Origin: Clostridium omnivorum
Lineage (GTDB): Bacteria > Bacillota > Clostridia > Clostridiales > Clostridiaceae
Length of the DNA: 64,000 nt
Assembly: GCF_026012015.1 (NCBI RefSeq)
Contig: NZ_BRXR01000001.1
Span: forward strand, 1,086,001-1,150,000
Reading direction: 5' to 3'
A program made the translations under genes and the position numbers. Below are positions 1 to 7,053 of the stretch, in pieces. The notes beneath the pieces were generated by a model. The model was not told the origin of the DNA. It saw nothing but the letters and a program-made list of their open reading frames with translations, and ran no database searches. Numbering within the stretch: position 1 is the stretch's first letter; every line of letters starts with the position of its first letter.

Positions 1-246
1 TTGACCAACATCCCTTTTACCGCCTATGTTCAAAGAACAATACCTCAAGAGAATTTAGGAAAAGTGCTTTCTCTTATAACTAGTGTTATGAGCTTTGCTG
101 CCCCTGTAGGCATGTTTATTGCAGGTCCTATATCTGATATTATCGGAATAAGTAACTGGATGATTCTTGCAGGAACACTTATGCTTATAGTCGGAACTTT
201 GTGCTATCTTTTAACCAGACGCTTTGACAAGTTAGCTATAGGTTAG
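1..246 (+). CDS. MFS efflux transporter, C-terminal fragment (runs off left edge)
   Basis: Only the last 81 codons lie in the window; the reading frame is open to base 1, so the 5' part is outside and the TTG at base 1 is probably an internal codon. The visible part has two hydrophobic segments with an intervening GPISDIIG, which resembles the cytoplasmic-loop signature of MefA/MFS_3-type drug exporters (AGPxxD). It ends with a short basic tail (TRRFDKL). The substrate cannot be told. A small membrane protein starts just after its stop codon, so the two are probably cotranscribed. Confidence 0.7.
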   Translation: MTNIPFTAYVQRTIPQENLGKVLSLITSVMSFAAPVGMFIAGPISDIIGISNWMILAGTLMLIVGTLCYLLTRRFDKLAIG

Positions 247-255
247 GTGATAGTT

Positions 256-507
256 ATGAAAAATATATTAAAAAAATTCATGTATGTATTTTTACTTATT
301 CTATCTCCTCTTGCCACACTTGTTGTTGCTGGCGTAATTTATGTTTTTATTTACATGAAAATAGGTATATCGCCGTTAGCTGCACTTAATTCTTTTAAAG
401 CCTTAATATACGGCTTTATGCCCTATTTCCCATATTTAACAGCAATACCCGCTGTTTTACTTTTAATCCTGATAGTCTCAAAAAATTTAGTCAAAATAAA
501 AAAATAA
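256..507 (+). CDS. Small two-span membrane protein of unknown function
   Basis: I place the start at ATG 256 because TAGGTGA lies 6 bases upstream; the in-frame GTG at 247 directly abuts the previous stop codon and has no ribosome site of its own. The 83-residue product has a basic N-terminus (MKNILKKF), two hydrophobic helices (about residues 8-32 and 52-74) and a lysine-rich C-terminus, so both ends are probably cytoplasmic. It follows the MFS gene by 9 bases and should share its transcript. I do not recognise the family; it may be an accessory to the exporter, but that is inference from position only. Confidence 0.55.
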   Translation: MKNILKKFMYVFLLILSPLATLVVAGVIYVFIYMKIGISPLAALNSFKALIYGFMPYFPYLTAIPAVLLLILIVSKNLVKIKK

Positions 508-520
508 GTTTTCAAAAAAA

Positions 521-546
521 GCTCTCGAGAATTATAACTCGAGAGC
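521..546. terminator. Bidirectional rho-independent terminator
   Basis: Perfect 9-bp stem GCTCTCGAG / CTCGAGAGC with an 8-base loop. Seven A residues at 514-520 give a T-run on the minus strand, so it ends glycerate kinase transcription best and also separates the convergent MFS unit. Confidence 0.85.
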
Positions 547-652
547 TTAAGCTTATTGCTTTAAACTTATATATTTAATACTTTTCCACAATTAGATTAC
601 TCATTTGTTTCATAATCAAAAATATCAAACTCATTTTCATAGCAATCCCTCT

Positions 653-1783
653 TTATGGCAGCAGCCTAAATACCTGTTCTACCGCATCCATCATATTTTC
701 TCTGGCTTGCTCAGGACGCATGGCCTCTTCTAAGGTTGTAACCCCTCGCACAATTGGAAAAAAAGCATCAATTCCTGCTTTGTTACATTCTTTAGCTTCA
801 CTCGTAACACTTCCTGCAAAAGCAATTACTTTTTTATTATATTTCTTTGCTAACTTTGCTAGACCAACAGGTACCTTACCCATAGCTGTCTGAAAGTCCA
901 TACGACCTTCACCAGTAATAACATAGTCAGCATCCATAATTTCATTTTCAAGATTAATTGTATTTAGTACAAGCTCAATGCCAGGTATTAAGTGAGCATC
1001 AAGATACTCTATAAATGCAAAACCTAGCCCTCCTGCTGCTCCAGCTCCTTTTTCTTCATCACACTTTTTTGTTGTGAATTCATTAGAAACTCTGGCGTAG
1101 TTTTTCATACCTTCATCTAAAATTGCCTTCATCTCATCACTTACACCCTTTTGAGGTCCAAAAACATAAGTAGCTCCATTAATACCACACAATGGATTAT
1201 TCACATCACAAGCAACCTCAAAATGGCAATTTTCTAATTCTTTCAGTACATGCTTATTCGAAATATATGCAACTTTTTCTAAAGCTTTTCCACCCTGCCC
1301 TATATTCCTACCGTCCTTATCCATAAATTCATAGCCTAGGGCAGTAAGCATGCCAATTCCACCGTCATTTGTAGCACTTCCCCCAAGTCCTATGACAAAA
1401 TCCTTACAGCCTTTTAAAACTGCATGTTTTATCATTTCTCCTAATCCATAAGTGGTTGCCAGCATAGGATTTTTTTCAGAGTCTAAAACTAATGTAATGC
1501 CTGAAGCAGCTGCCGTTTCTATTACTGCAGTTTTCGTTTCTGGAAGATAACCATAATAAGTATCAACTGGCTTCCCCATAGGACCTGTTACTGTTAAATT
1601 TATTTTTTCTCCACCTGCACCATTGAGTATGGCATCAGTGGTCCCTTCTCCTCCATCCGCTAGTGGCTTAACTATTACTTCTGCATGGGGCTTTACCCTG
1701 AAAATACCCTCTTTAATTGCATTTCCCGCTTCCATAGAAGATAGGCTTCCCTTAAAAGAATCAATGGCTACTACAATCTTCAT
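653..1783 (-). CDS. glxK: Glycerate kinase (family 1, GlxK/GarK type)
   Basis: Phosphorylates glycerate with ATP, feeding it into lower glycolysis. The 376-residue length matches the family. Visible family features are the N-terminal MKIVVAIDSFKGSLSS, PLADGGEGT at about 40-48, GLGGSATNDGGIG at 132-144, GAGAAGGLGFA at 247-256 and GEGRMDFQT at 291-299. GGAGGAGA lies just upstream of the ATG. The gene lies 48 bases after the NERD-domain gene and about 0.9 kb after the aldolase/PTS operon, so it could consume glycerate made from the three-carbon aldehyde of that pathway, but a hairpin at 2591-2627 argues against one transcript. Whether the product is 2- or 3-phosphoglycerate cannot be read from sequence. 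Confidence 0.93.
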   Translation of the reverse strand: MKIVVAIDSFKGSLSSMEAGNAIKEGIFRVKPHAEVIVKPLADGGEGTTDAILNGAGGEKINLTVTGPMGKPVDTYYGYLPETKTAVIETAAASGITLVLDSEKNPMLATTYGLGEMIKHAVLKGCKDFVIGLGGSATNDGGIGMLTALGYEFMDKDGRNIGQGGKALEKVAYISNKHVLKELENCHFEVACDVNNPLCGINGATYVFGPQKGVSDEMKAILDEGMKNYARVSNEFTTKKCDEEKGAGAAGGLGFAFIEYLDAHLIPGIELVLNTINLENEIMDADYVITGEGRMDFQTAMGKVPVGLAKLAKKYNKKVIAFAGSVTSEAKECNKAGIDAFFPIVRGVTTLEEAMRPEQARENMMDAVEQVFRLLP

Positions 1784-1831
1784 CCTTCTCCTCCAATCAC
1801 AGAAAAAATTCTATATAAACAAAGCAAAACA

Positions 1832-2563
1832 CTAAATATTATTGTTTGGCATGTAGTTTTCAATTTCCTGTTTCTTTTTATTTAATAATACTTTATTTTC
1901 TTCTAATTTTAAAGAATCACCAGCCATCATTTCCCACAATGCATCAATTTCCCAATCACACAATATCATTTCCTTAGATTTGTGAATATTAATTAAAGTA
2001 TCGTGAAGCTGTGAACGTCTAATAACATAGGCATTACCTATTTCTTCATCTTTAGTTTTCAGTGTTGACTTATCCGGAAACACAACAATTTTATAAACTG
2101 GAGTCTTTATCTTAATTATTTTTTCCTGAAGCTTTTTGCTGAATTGTTCTAATTCTATAATGGGATTGACCATTTTTTCTTTCATCCTTTTATCGGGATG
2201 TTTTTTATCATAACTTACTATACTCTCCCAATTTCCTGTGTTTGCTCCGTAAATTTCTCCAGGAGTATTGCTTACCTTTAAACAATAGATGCCGCTGGAC
2301 AAAATTACAATAATATAAGGCTTGGGCAGCTTTGCACCATTATTAGAAAAAAATTGATAGAGCACTTTATGCTTACCAAAATCCTCTTCCAAAGCAGCAC
2401 TTTCTGACAACTTTCTTATTCTTTTTTTCTTACTATAGTATTCTAAATAACAGGAATAAATGACTTTATGAATACTCCTTCTATAACTTGACCAACCAAA
2501 AATAAATCTGAGTAAAAATACAACTATTGCAGATAAGCTTAAACCTAATATTATCTCGTCCAT
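1832..2563 (-). CDS. Membrane-anchored NERD-like domain protein
   Basis: One N-terminal membrane helix (about residues 4-22) is followed by a basic linker (YYSKKKRIRKL) and a cytoplasmic domain at about 55-210. That domain has the NERD layout: a beta pair PYIIVILSSGIYCLKV where a nuclease-like fold would carry its acidic and E-x-K residues, a GANTGNWES segment, then NPIIELEQFSKKLQEKI, the usual N-P-x-x-Q-type helix, and YKIVVFPD. The usual E-x-K is replaced by C-L-K, so catalysis is doubtful. The C-terminus is charged and possibly coiled. Its biological role is unknown; it lies between the PTS operon and glycerate kinase and may be cotranscribed with the kinase. Confidence 0.6.
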   Translation of the reverse strand: MDEIILGLSLSAIVVFLLRFIFGWSSYRRSIHKVIYSCYLEYYSKKKRIRKLSESAALEEDFGKHKVLYQFFSNNGAKLPKPYIIVILSSGIYCLKVSNTPGEIYGANTGNWESIVSYDKKHPDKRMKEKMVNPIIELEQFSKKLQEKIIKIKTPVYKIVVFPDKSTLKTKDEEIGNAYVIRRSQLHDTLINIHKSKEMILCDWEIDALWEMMAGDSLKLEENKVLLNKKKQEIENYMPNNNI

Positions 2564-2590
2564 ATTTTCTCCTCCGTATTTTATTTATAA

Positions 2591-2627
2591 AAGGGATGAA
2601 CAAGGTTTATATCCTTTTTCATCCCTT
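2591..2627 (-). terminator. Stacked hairpin ending the PTS-aldolase operon
   Basis: Ten-base arms AAGGGATGAA / TTCATCCCTT enclose a second small hairpin (AAGG...CCTT). It sits 30 bases past the aldolase stop on the minus strand, followed by an A/T-rich stretch. It also lies only about 28 bases before the NERD gene start. Confidence 0.65.
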
Positions 2628-2657
2628 CAATAATGTTGCAGCTAAATCTTTTTAATT

Positions 2658-3542
2658 TTAATCAAGGGCTGGTCCAGTAGTTTTTTCAAAGGTAAATCTT
2701 CCACTAGAACCAATCAATCTCATATACTGCTTAATAAATTTCTTCATAGCTTCCTGTGCCACTATATTTACGTCCATATAATCAATATTGGGATTGTCAG
2801 CTATAGCATCTGCCATAGCTTGTCTTCCATATTTAAATAAGTCTGTACATACATTTATTTTATTAATGCCGCATGCAACAACCTTTTTGATGTTTTCGTC
2901 ACCAGCTCCTGAACCTCCGTGAAGTACTAATGGCATCTTCAATGTTTCTTTTAATTGCTTCAAGCGTTCAAAATCTAGAGTTGGAACAAATCCTTTAGGA
3001 TAGCTGCCATGAGCGGTACCTATTGAAACTGCCAAGCAGTCACAATGTGTCCTGTCAACAAACTCCTTTGCCTGCTCAACATTAGTATATAAATCTGTTT
3101 TTATATTATCCTGCTGATTTGCAAGTCCTACATGTCCAAGTTCTGCCTCACAAGATAATCCCTTTGCATGTGCCAATGTAGCTACTATACTTGTTCTTCT
3201 AACATTTTCTTCAAATTCATAGCTGGAAGAATCAATCATAACACTTGAGAAACCGCATTGAATTGCATATGCAATATCTTCATAGTCACCACCATGATCC
3301 AAGTTAAATGCCACTGGAACCTGAACCTTTTCAGCCATATTTTTAATCATTGGTGCTAAAATATCAGGATGTCCGTGTGCTTTCATCTGTCTTGGTGAAA
3401 TGTTGATAATAACAGCAGAGTGTTCCTCTGCAGCTGCTTGTATTATTGCTTTAGCCTGCTCCATATTCACACAGTTTATTGCCATAACAGCATAGTTATT
3501 TTCATGAGCATGCCACAGCATTTCCTTCATTGATACGTACAT
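2658..3542 (-). CDS. Class II (zinc) ketose-bisphosphate aldolase
   Basis: Cleaves a ketose phosphate to dihydroxyacetone phosphate and an aldehyde by a zinc-enolate mechanism. At 294 residues it is the normal length for the FbaA/GatY/KbaY group. The catalytic Asp and zinc ligands are visible: NLDHGG (D82, H83), EAELGHVG (E134), GTAHG (H178) and LHGGSG (H208). INVCTDL near 229-235 replaces the usual IN-x-x-TDL variants. It is the last gene of the EIIA-EIIB-EIIC operon, 19 bases after EIIC, so its substrate is probably the phosphorylated sugar that PTS brings in. Fructose-bisphosphate, tagatose-bisphosphate or ketose-1-phosphate are all possible. AAGGAGG precedes the ATG. Confidence 0.9.
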   Translation of the reverse strand: MYVSMKEMLWHAHENNYAVMAINCVNMEQAKAIIQAAAEEHSAVIINISPRQMKAHGHPDILAPMIKNMAEKVQVPVAFNLDHGGDYEDIAYAIQCGFSSVMIDSSSYEFEENVRRTSIVATLAHAKGLSCEAELGHVGLANQQDNIKTDLYTNVEQAKEFVDRTHCDCLAVSIGTAHGSYPKGFVPTLDFERLKQLKETLKMPLVLHGGSGAGDENIKKVVACGINKINVCTDLFKYGRQAMADAIADNPNIDYMDVNIVAQEAMKKFIKQYMRLIGSSGRFTFEKTTGPALD

Positions 3543-3561
3543 ATTGATTCCTCCTTGTTAT

Positions 3562-4650
3562 TTAGATCAATGGTGAAATTTCATCTTCATCATCAACATA
3601 TCCTTCTGGTAGAGGTCTTCTTAAGATAGCATATAGTGTTCCAGTTATACATGCACCTAATAGCCAATATCCTATAAATAGAAGTGGATTAGAGGTCATT
3701 GCTATTACAAATATTCCACCGTGTACAGCTGGAGATGCTAAAGCTGACATCATTGCTAAGCCACCAGTTATTGCTCCACCAGTCATACAGGAAATACATA
3801 CTCTTACGGGGTCCTTTAATAGGAATGGTATAACTCCTTCTTGTACATAAACTGATGATAGGATAACTAAAGATTTTGCCTGTTCTCTTTCATTATCAGT
3901 GAATTTCTTCTTTCCACCAAGGAAAGTAGCAAGTGCAATACCAAGTGGTGCTGTCATACCTGCACACATCTTAGCTGATGTAGGTATTAAGAAGCCATCT
4001 GCGTTCAAACCGTTTACAAATAGTGCTGCTGTCTTATTAATAGGTCCACCGTGGTCTGCGCAAATCATAGCACCAATTACAGCACCAAATAAGAATTTAG
4101 AACCACCATTTAAGGATTTTAACATTCCAGTTAATGCCTTCATAAATGCTGAGATTGGAACTCCTAGTATATAGTACATAATTAGTCCTGCAACTAAAGT
4201 AACTAAAGTAGGAATAACAAGAATTGGCATGATACCGGATAACGCTTTAGGAACTTTAACTTTTTTAATTGCTAGTACTAAATATCCAACTAGGATACCA
4301 CCAACAAGACCGCCAACGAAGCCTGTATTTAATGTGTTTGCAATAGCTCCCATTGCAAGACCAGGTGCAATACCAGGTTTATCTGCCATTGCATACGCTA
4401 TAAATGCTGCAATTGCAGGTACTACAAAGCTCATTAAGGATTGACCAATTAACATTATTACCTTTGCCATTGTATCAATTTGCTTCATATGATTTCCTAT
4501 ATCATATCCACCAAGCATTTTAGCAATAGCTTGTAAAACTCCAGCACCAACTATTATAGGAATCATGTAAGAAATACCAGTCATAATTGAATCTTTTAAA
4601 AATATCCATTGACTTTTTTTACTCTTGTTCTTTCTTTTAATATCTGCCAT
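3562..4650 (-). CDS. PTS fructose-family EIIC permease
   Basis: Membrane channel subunit that moves the sugar while it is phosphorylated by EIIB. It is 362 residues with a lysine-rich cytoplasmic N-terminus and about nine hydrophobic segments. Family features include YMIPIIVGAGVLQA at about 28-41, the GGLVGGILVGY loop, and the conserved HGGPINKTAA segment that is part of the sugar site in fructose-type EIIC proteins. Start ATG overlaps the EIIB stop by one base (TAATG), showing translational coupling. It is separate from EIIA and EIIB, unlike fused FruA. The sugar is not certain: fructose, or a related ketose or polyol, is possible. Confidence 0.9.
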   Translation of the reverse strand: MADIKRKNKSKKSQWIFLKDSIMTGISYMIPIIVGAGVLQAIAKMLGGYDIGNHMKQIDTMAKVIMLIGQSLMSFVVPAIAAFIAYAMADKPGIAPGLAMGAIANTLNTGFVGGLVGGILVGYLVLAIKKVKVPKALSGIMPILVIPTLVTLVAGLIMYYILGVPISAFMKALTGMLKSLNGGSKFLFGAVIGAMICADHGGPINKTAALFVNGLNADGFLIPTSAKMCAGMTAPLGIALATFLGGKKKFTDNEREQAKSLVILSSVYVQEGVIPFLLKDPVRVCISCMTGGAITGGLAMMSALASPAVHGGIFVIAMTSNPLLFIGYWLLGACITGTLYAILRRPLPEGYVDDEDEISPLI

Positions 4651-4958
4651 TATTCAATCGCCTCCATTAATTCTTCTACTATACTCTTAGCATCTTTTAC
4701 TGCTTCACTTACACTTACATTTAATGTAGGAATAGGCTCGAAGCGGTTAATGTTCTTTATTCTTACATCGCTTGCAATTATACAGCCGTCTGCCCTTTTA
4801 ATATCTTCCTTAGTGATTTCGTTTTCAACACCTTGTGCCCCTTGAGTTTCAACTTTAACTTCTAAGCCTTTTGCTTTTGCGGCTTTTTCTAAGTTAGCTG
4901 CTGCCATGTAGGTGTGAGCAATGCCTACTGGGCAACTTGTTACACATACTATGAACAT
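4650..4958 (-). CDS. PTS fructose-family EIIB subunit
   Basis: Cytoplasmic phosphocarrier that takes phosphate from EIIA and passes it to the sugar. The phosphorylated cysteine lies in VTSCPVGIAHT (C9), the normal fructose EIIB motif. Start chosen at ATG 4958, 9 bases after GGGGAG; an ATG three codons earlier abuts the ribosome site and would overlap the EIIA stop. The resulting 102-residue protein is a complete single EIIB domain. It lies between EIIA (2 bases away) and EIIC (1-base overlap). Confidence 0.92.
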   Translation of the reverse strand: MFIVCVTSCPVGIAHTYMAAANLEKAAKAKGLEVKVETQGAQGVENEITKEDIKRADGCIIASDVRIKNINRFEPIPTLNVSVSEAVKDAKSIVEELMEAIE

Positions 4959-4960
4959 AT

Positions 4961-5419
4961 TTAACATCTCCCCTTAAATAAATTTTTTATTTGTTCAATG
5001 GACTTAGCATGAGTTAAGGTATATAAAAAATCATCGTCCATCAAATTTTTAGCAAGCTGGGATAGCATTCTTAAATGAACGTTATCTTCTGTATTTGGTG
5101 CAGCAAGCATAATAACATAATTTACTGGTGCCCCATCTAAAGATCCCCATTCAATATTATTTTTTAACTGCACTAGTGCGAAGCTTGCCTGCTTTACAGC
5201 ACCGTTTTTACAGTGTGGAATTGCAACCCCCCTCCCAATTCCAGTTTCACATTCTTTCTCCCTTTGTATAACACCTTCAATGTACTCATTAATATCTGCC
5301 ACTTTACCAGCTTCATACATAATAGCTGCTATACTTTTTATGACTTCTTCTTTTGTGTTTCCGGGGAAATCAAATTTAACTAATCTGTCATCTAGTACTT
5401 CACACAAATCCAAATCCAT
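4961..5419 (-). CDS. PTS fructose/mannitol-family EIIA subunit
   Basis: Accepts phosphate from HPr and passes it to EIIB. The 152-residue protein is a single EIIA type-2 domain: QREKECETGIGRGVAIPHC holds the phosphorylated histidine H69, and the middle segment NYVIMLAAPNTEDNVHLRML matches the usual conserved helix. TAGGAGGAAC precedes the ATG. It is first in the EIIA-EIIB-EIIC-aldolase operon. The upstream 410 bases hold a cre-like site and three TTGCACTA boxes, so carbon control plus the PRD activator encoded at 7054-9009 is likely. Confidence 0.92.
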   Translation of the reverse strand: MDLDLCEVLDDRLVKFDFPGNTKEEVIKSIAAIMYEAGKVADINEYIEGVIQREKECETGIGRGVAIPHCKNGAVKQASFALVQLKNNIEWGSLDGAPVNYVIMLAAPNTEDNVHLRMLSQLAKNLMDDDFLYTLTHAKSIEQIKNLFKGRC

Positions 5420-5464
5420 ATTTTGTTCCTCCTATTTATGTCTTGGTTTGAGTATAGCAACATA

Positions 5465-5652
5465 TTGCACTAGTAACAATTCAATAAATTGCACTATATT
5501 GATGCATAAAAAAAACTATTTAAGCTATTTGCTGATTTTTCAGAATACTTAATCAACACTTTGGGAGCGTTTTCATTATTTATATAAGTTTATTGCCTAT
5601 GAATTTCACTAAAACTTTTATTTCAATAATCCTTTGCACTATATAAGTGTAA
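5465..5652. promoter_or_regulatory. Three TTGCACTA boxes, candidate PRD-activator operators
   Basis: TTGCACTA occurs on the plus strand at 5465-5472, 5489-5496 and 5634-5641. The first two are 24 bases apart, about two helical turns. The third is part of a near-palindrome at 5634-5652 with arms TTGCACT and AGTGTAA around ATATA. The nearest specific regulator is the MtlR-like protein at 7054-9009; the link is inference. Confidence 0.5.
5562..5575 (-). promoter_or_regulatory. cre-like catabolite site
   Basis: TGGGAGCGTTTTCA fits the CcpA-type cre consensus TGNNANCGNTTNCA at every fixed position. It lies about 143 bases upstream of the EIIA start. It could be bound by CcpA or by the LacI-family protein encoded at 14656, since nearly the same sequence stands before the acyl-CoA synthetase gene. 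Confidence 0.55.
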
Positions 5653-5829
5653 ACATTTAACTATTCCACAAACGCATTTACTATTTATAATTAGTATAAA
5701 GAAATTAATAAGTTAGAATTATCATTCAAATGAAAGCTAATATCTGCTTGGAATTTTAACTAACAATTTGATAGCGGCAGCAGATAGCATAATGCTATTA
5801 GTGCTTCCGACTAAAAGGAGGAATAAATA

Positions 5830-7008
5830 ATGATTAATTTCGAATTTTATAATCCAACAAAAGTTATCTTTGGAAAAGACACAGAAAGCCAGGTAGGCAA
5901 GGAAATAAACTCCAGAGGTTATAAAAAAGTATTGATTCACTTTGGTGGAACATATCTTTATGAAACAGGAGTGTTGGATCGAGTTCATAAAAGCCTAGAG
6001 GAGTATAATATCCAGTATATAGACTTAGGAGGTGTGGTTCCTAATCCGCATATGTCCTTAGTTAAGGAAGGAGTTCAGCTCTGCAAAAAAGAAGGCGTAG
6101 ATTTTATTCTTGCAATCGGAGGCGGAAGTCCTATAGATTCAGCAAAGGCAATTGCCTACGGTCTTGTAAATGATTTTGATTTAGTTGATTTATATATGGG
6201 AAGAGTTACTACTGATAAAATAGCCCCTATAGGCTGCATCTCAACTATAGCTGCAACCGGTTCAGAAACAAGTAATTCATCAGTTATTACCATTGAAGAA
6301 GGCATGCTAAAGCGTTCTTATAATCATGACTGCTCAAGGCCTAGGTTTGCTATAATGAATCCTGAATTAACCTATACACTTCCAGCATATCAAACTTCAA
6401 GCGGTGCAGCAGATATAATGATGCATACTATGGAACGCTATTTTACAAATACAGAACATGTAGAGTTAATAGACCGTATGGCTCAAGGACTGTTGGTATC
6501 TGTTCGTGAGGCTGCTCTAAAAGTTGTAAAGGAGCCTACAAACTACGATGCAAGAGCTGATTTAATGTGGGCAGGAAGCTTATCTCATAATGGACTTACT
6601 GGCACTGGTCGTGTATCAGACTTTGCTTCTCATAAAATTGAACACGAATTAGGAGGTATGTTTGATGTTGCCCATGGTGCCGGCCTTTGTGCTATATGGG
6701 GCAGCTGGGCTCGTTATGTATACAAAACCAATGTAGCACGCTTTGCACAATTTGCAAACAAGGTATTTGATGTTCCTATGAATTTGTACAATCTAGAAGA
6801 GACAGCCTTAAAAGGAATAGAAGCTTGGGAAGATTGGTGCCACAAAATTGGAATGCCAACTTCAATGACAGAGCTTGGAATTAACCCAACAGCAGCGCAA
6901 ATAGAAGAAATGGCCGAAAAATGCGTTGCTACTGGGGATGGACATATAGGCTTCTTTAGAACACTATATAAAGAAGATGTAATAAGAATCTACAATATGG
7001 CACAATAG
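5830..7008 (+). CDS. Iron-dependent alcohol dehydrogenase (butanol-dehydrogenase type)
   Basis: Reduces aldehydes to alcohols with NAD(P)H. The 392-residue protein matches clostridial butanol dehydrogenases in length and layout. The nucleotide loop is GGGSPIDSAKA at 97-107 and ATGSETS follows at 142-148. The four metal ligands are all present: D195 and H199 in SSGAADIMMHT, H268 in DFASHKIEHE, and H282 in VAHGAGL. AAAGGAGGAA precedes the ATG. It faces the PTS operon and shares its control region, so it may dispose of the aldehyde released by the aldolase, for example glyceraldehyde or lactaldehyde, rather than act in solvent production. That role is inferred from position. Confidence 0.9.
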   Translation: MINFEFYNPTKVIFGKDTESQVGKEINSRGYKKVLIHFGGTYLYETGVLDRVHKSLEEYNIQYIDLGGVVPNPHMSLVKEGVQLCKKEGVDFILAIGGGSPIDSAKAIAYGLVNDFDLVDLYMGRVTTDKIAPIGCISTIAATGSETSNSSVITIEEGMLKRSYNHDCSRPRFAIMNPELTYTLPAYQTSSGAADIMMHTMERYFTNTEHVELIDRMAQGLLVSVREAALKVVKEPTNYDARADLMWAGSLSHNGLTGTGRVSDFASHKIEHELGGMFDVAHGAGLCAIWGSWARYVYKTNVARFAQFANKVFDVPMNLYNLEETALKGIEAWEDWCHKIGMPTSMTELGINPTAAQIEEMAEKCVATGDGHIGFFRTLYKEDVIRIYNMAQ

Positions 7009-7023
7009 TTTGGCCTCCCTAAA

Positions 7024-7053
7024 AAAGAGTCTTGGATCATTCCAAGGCTCTTT
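7024..7053. terminator. Bidirectional terminator between convergent genes
   Basis: AAAGAGTCTTGGA pairs with TTCCAAGGCTCTTT around a tiny loop, with one bulge mismatch. A-rich upstream and T-rich downstream flanks serve both the dehydrogenase (plus) and the PRD regulator (minus), whose stop codon directly abuts it. Confidence 0.85.

Larger units (their letters stand above)
5420..5829. other. Divergent control region, PTS operon / alcohol dehydrogenase
   Basis: No gene is seen in these 410 bases. They hold three TTGCACTA octamers, a cre-like site, and a 13-base palindrome TAGCATAATGCTA at 5785-5797 just before the dehydrogenase ribosome site. The layout suggests joint control of both flanking transcripts. 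Confidence 0.7.

Noticed and set aside
5737-5988. Minus-strand ORF of 83 codons over the dehydrogenase start
   Set aside because: Shadow of the dehydrogenase 5' end and its ribosome site; no start signal of its own.
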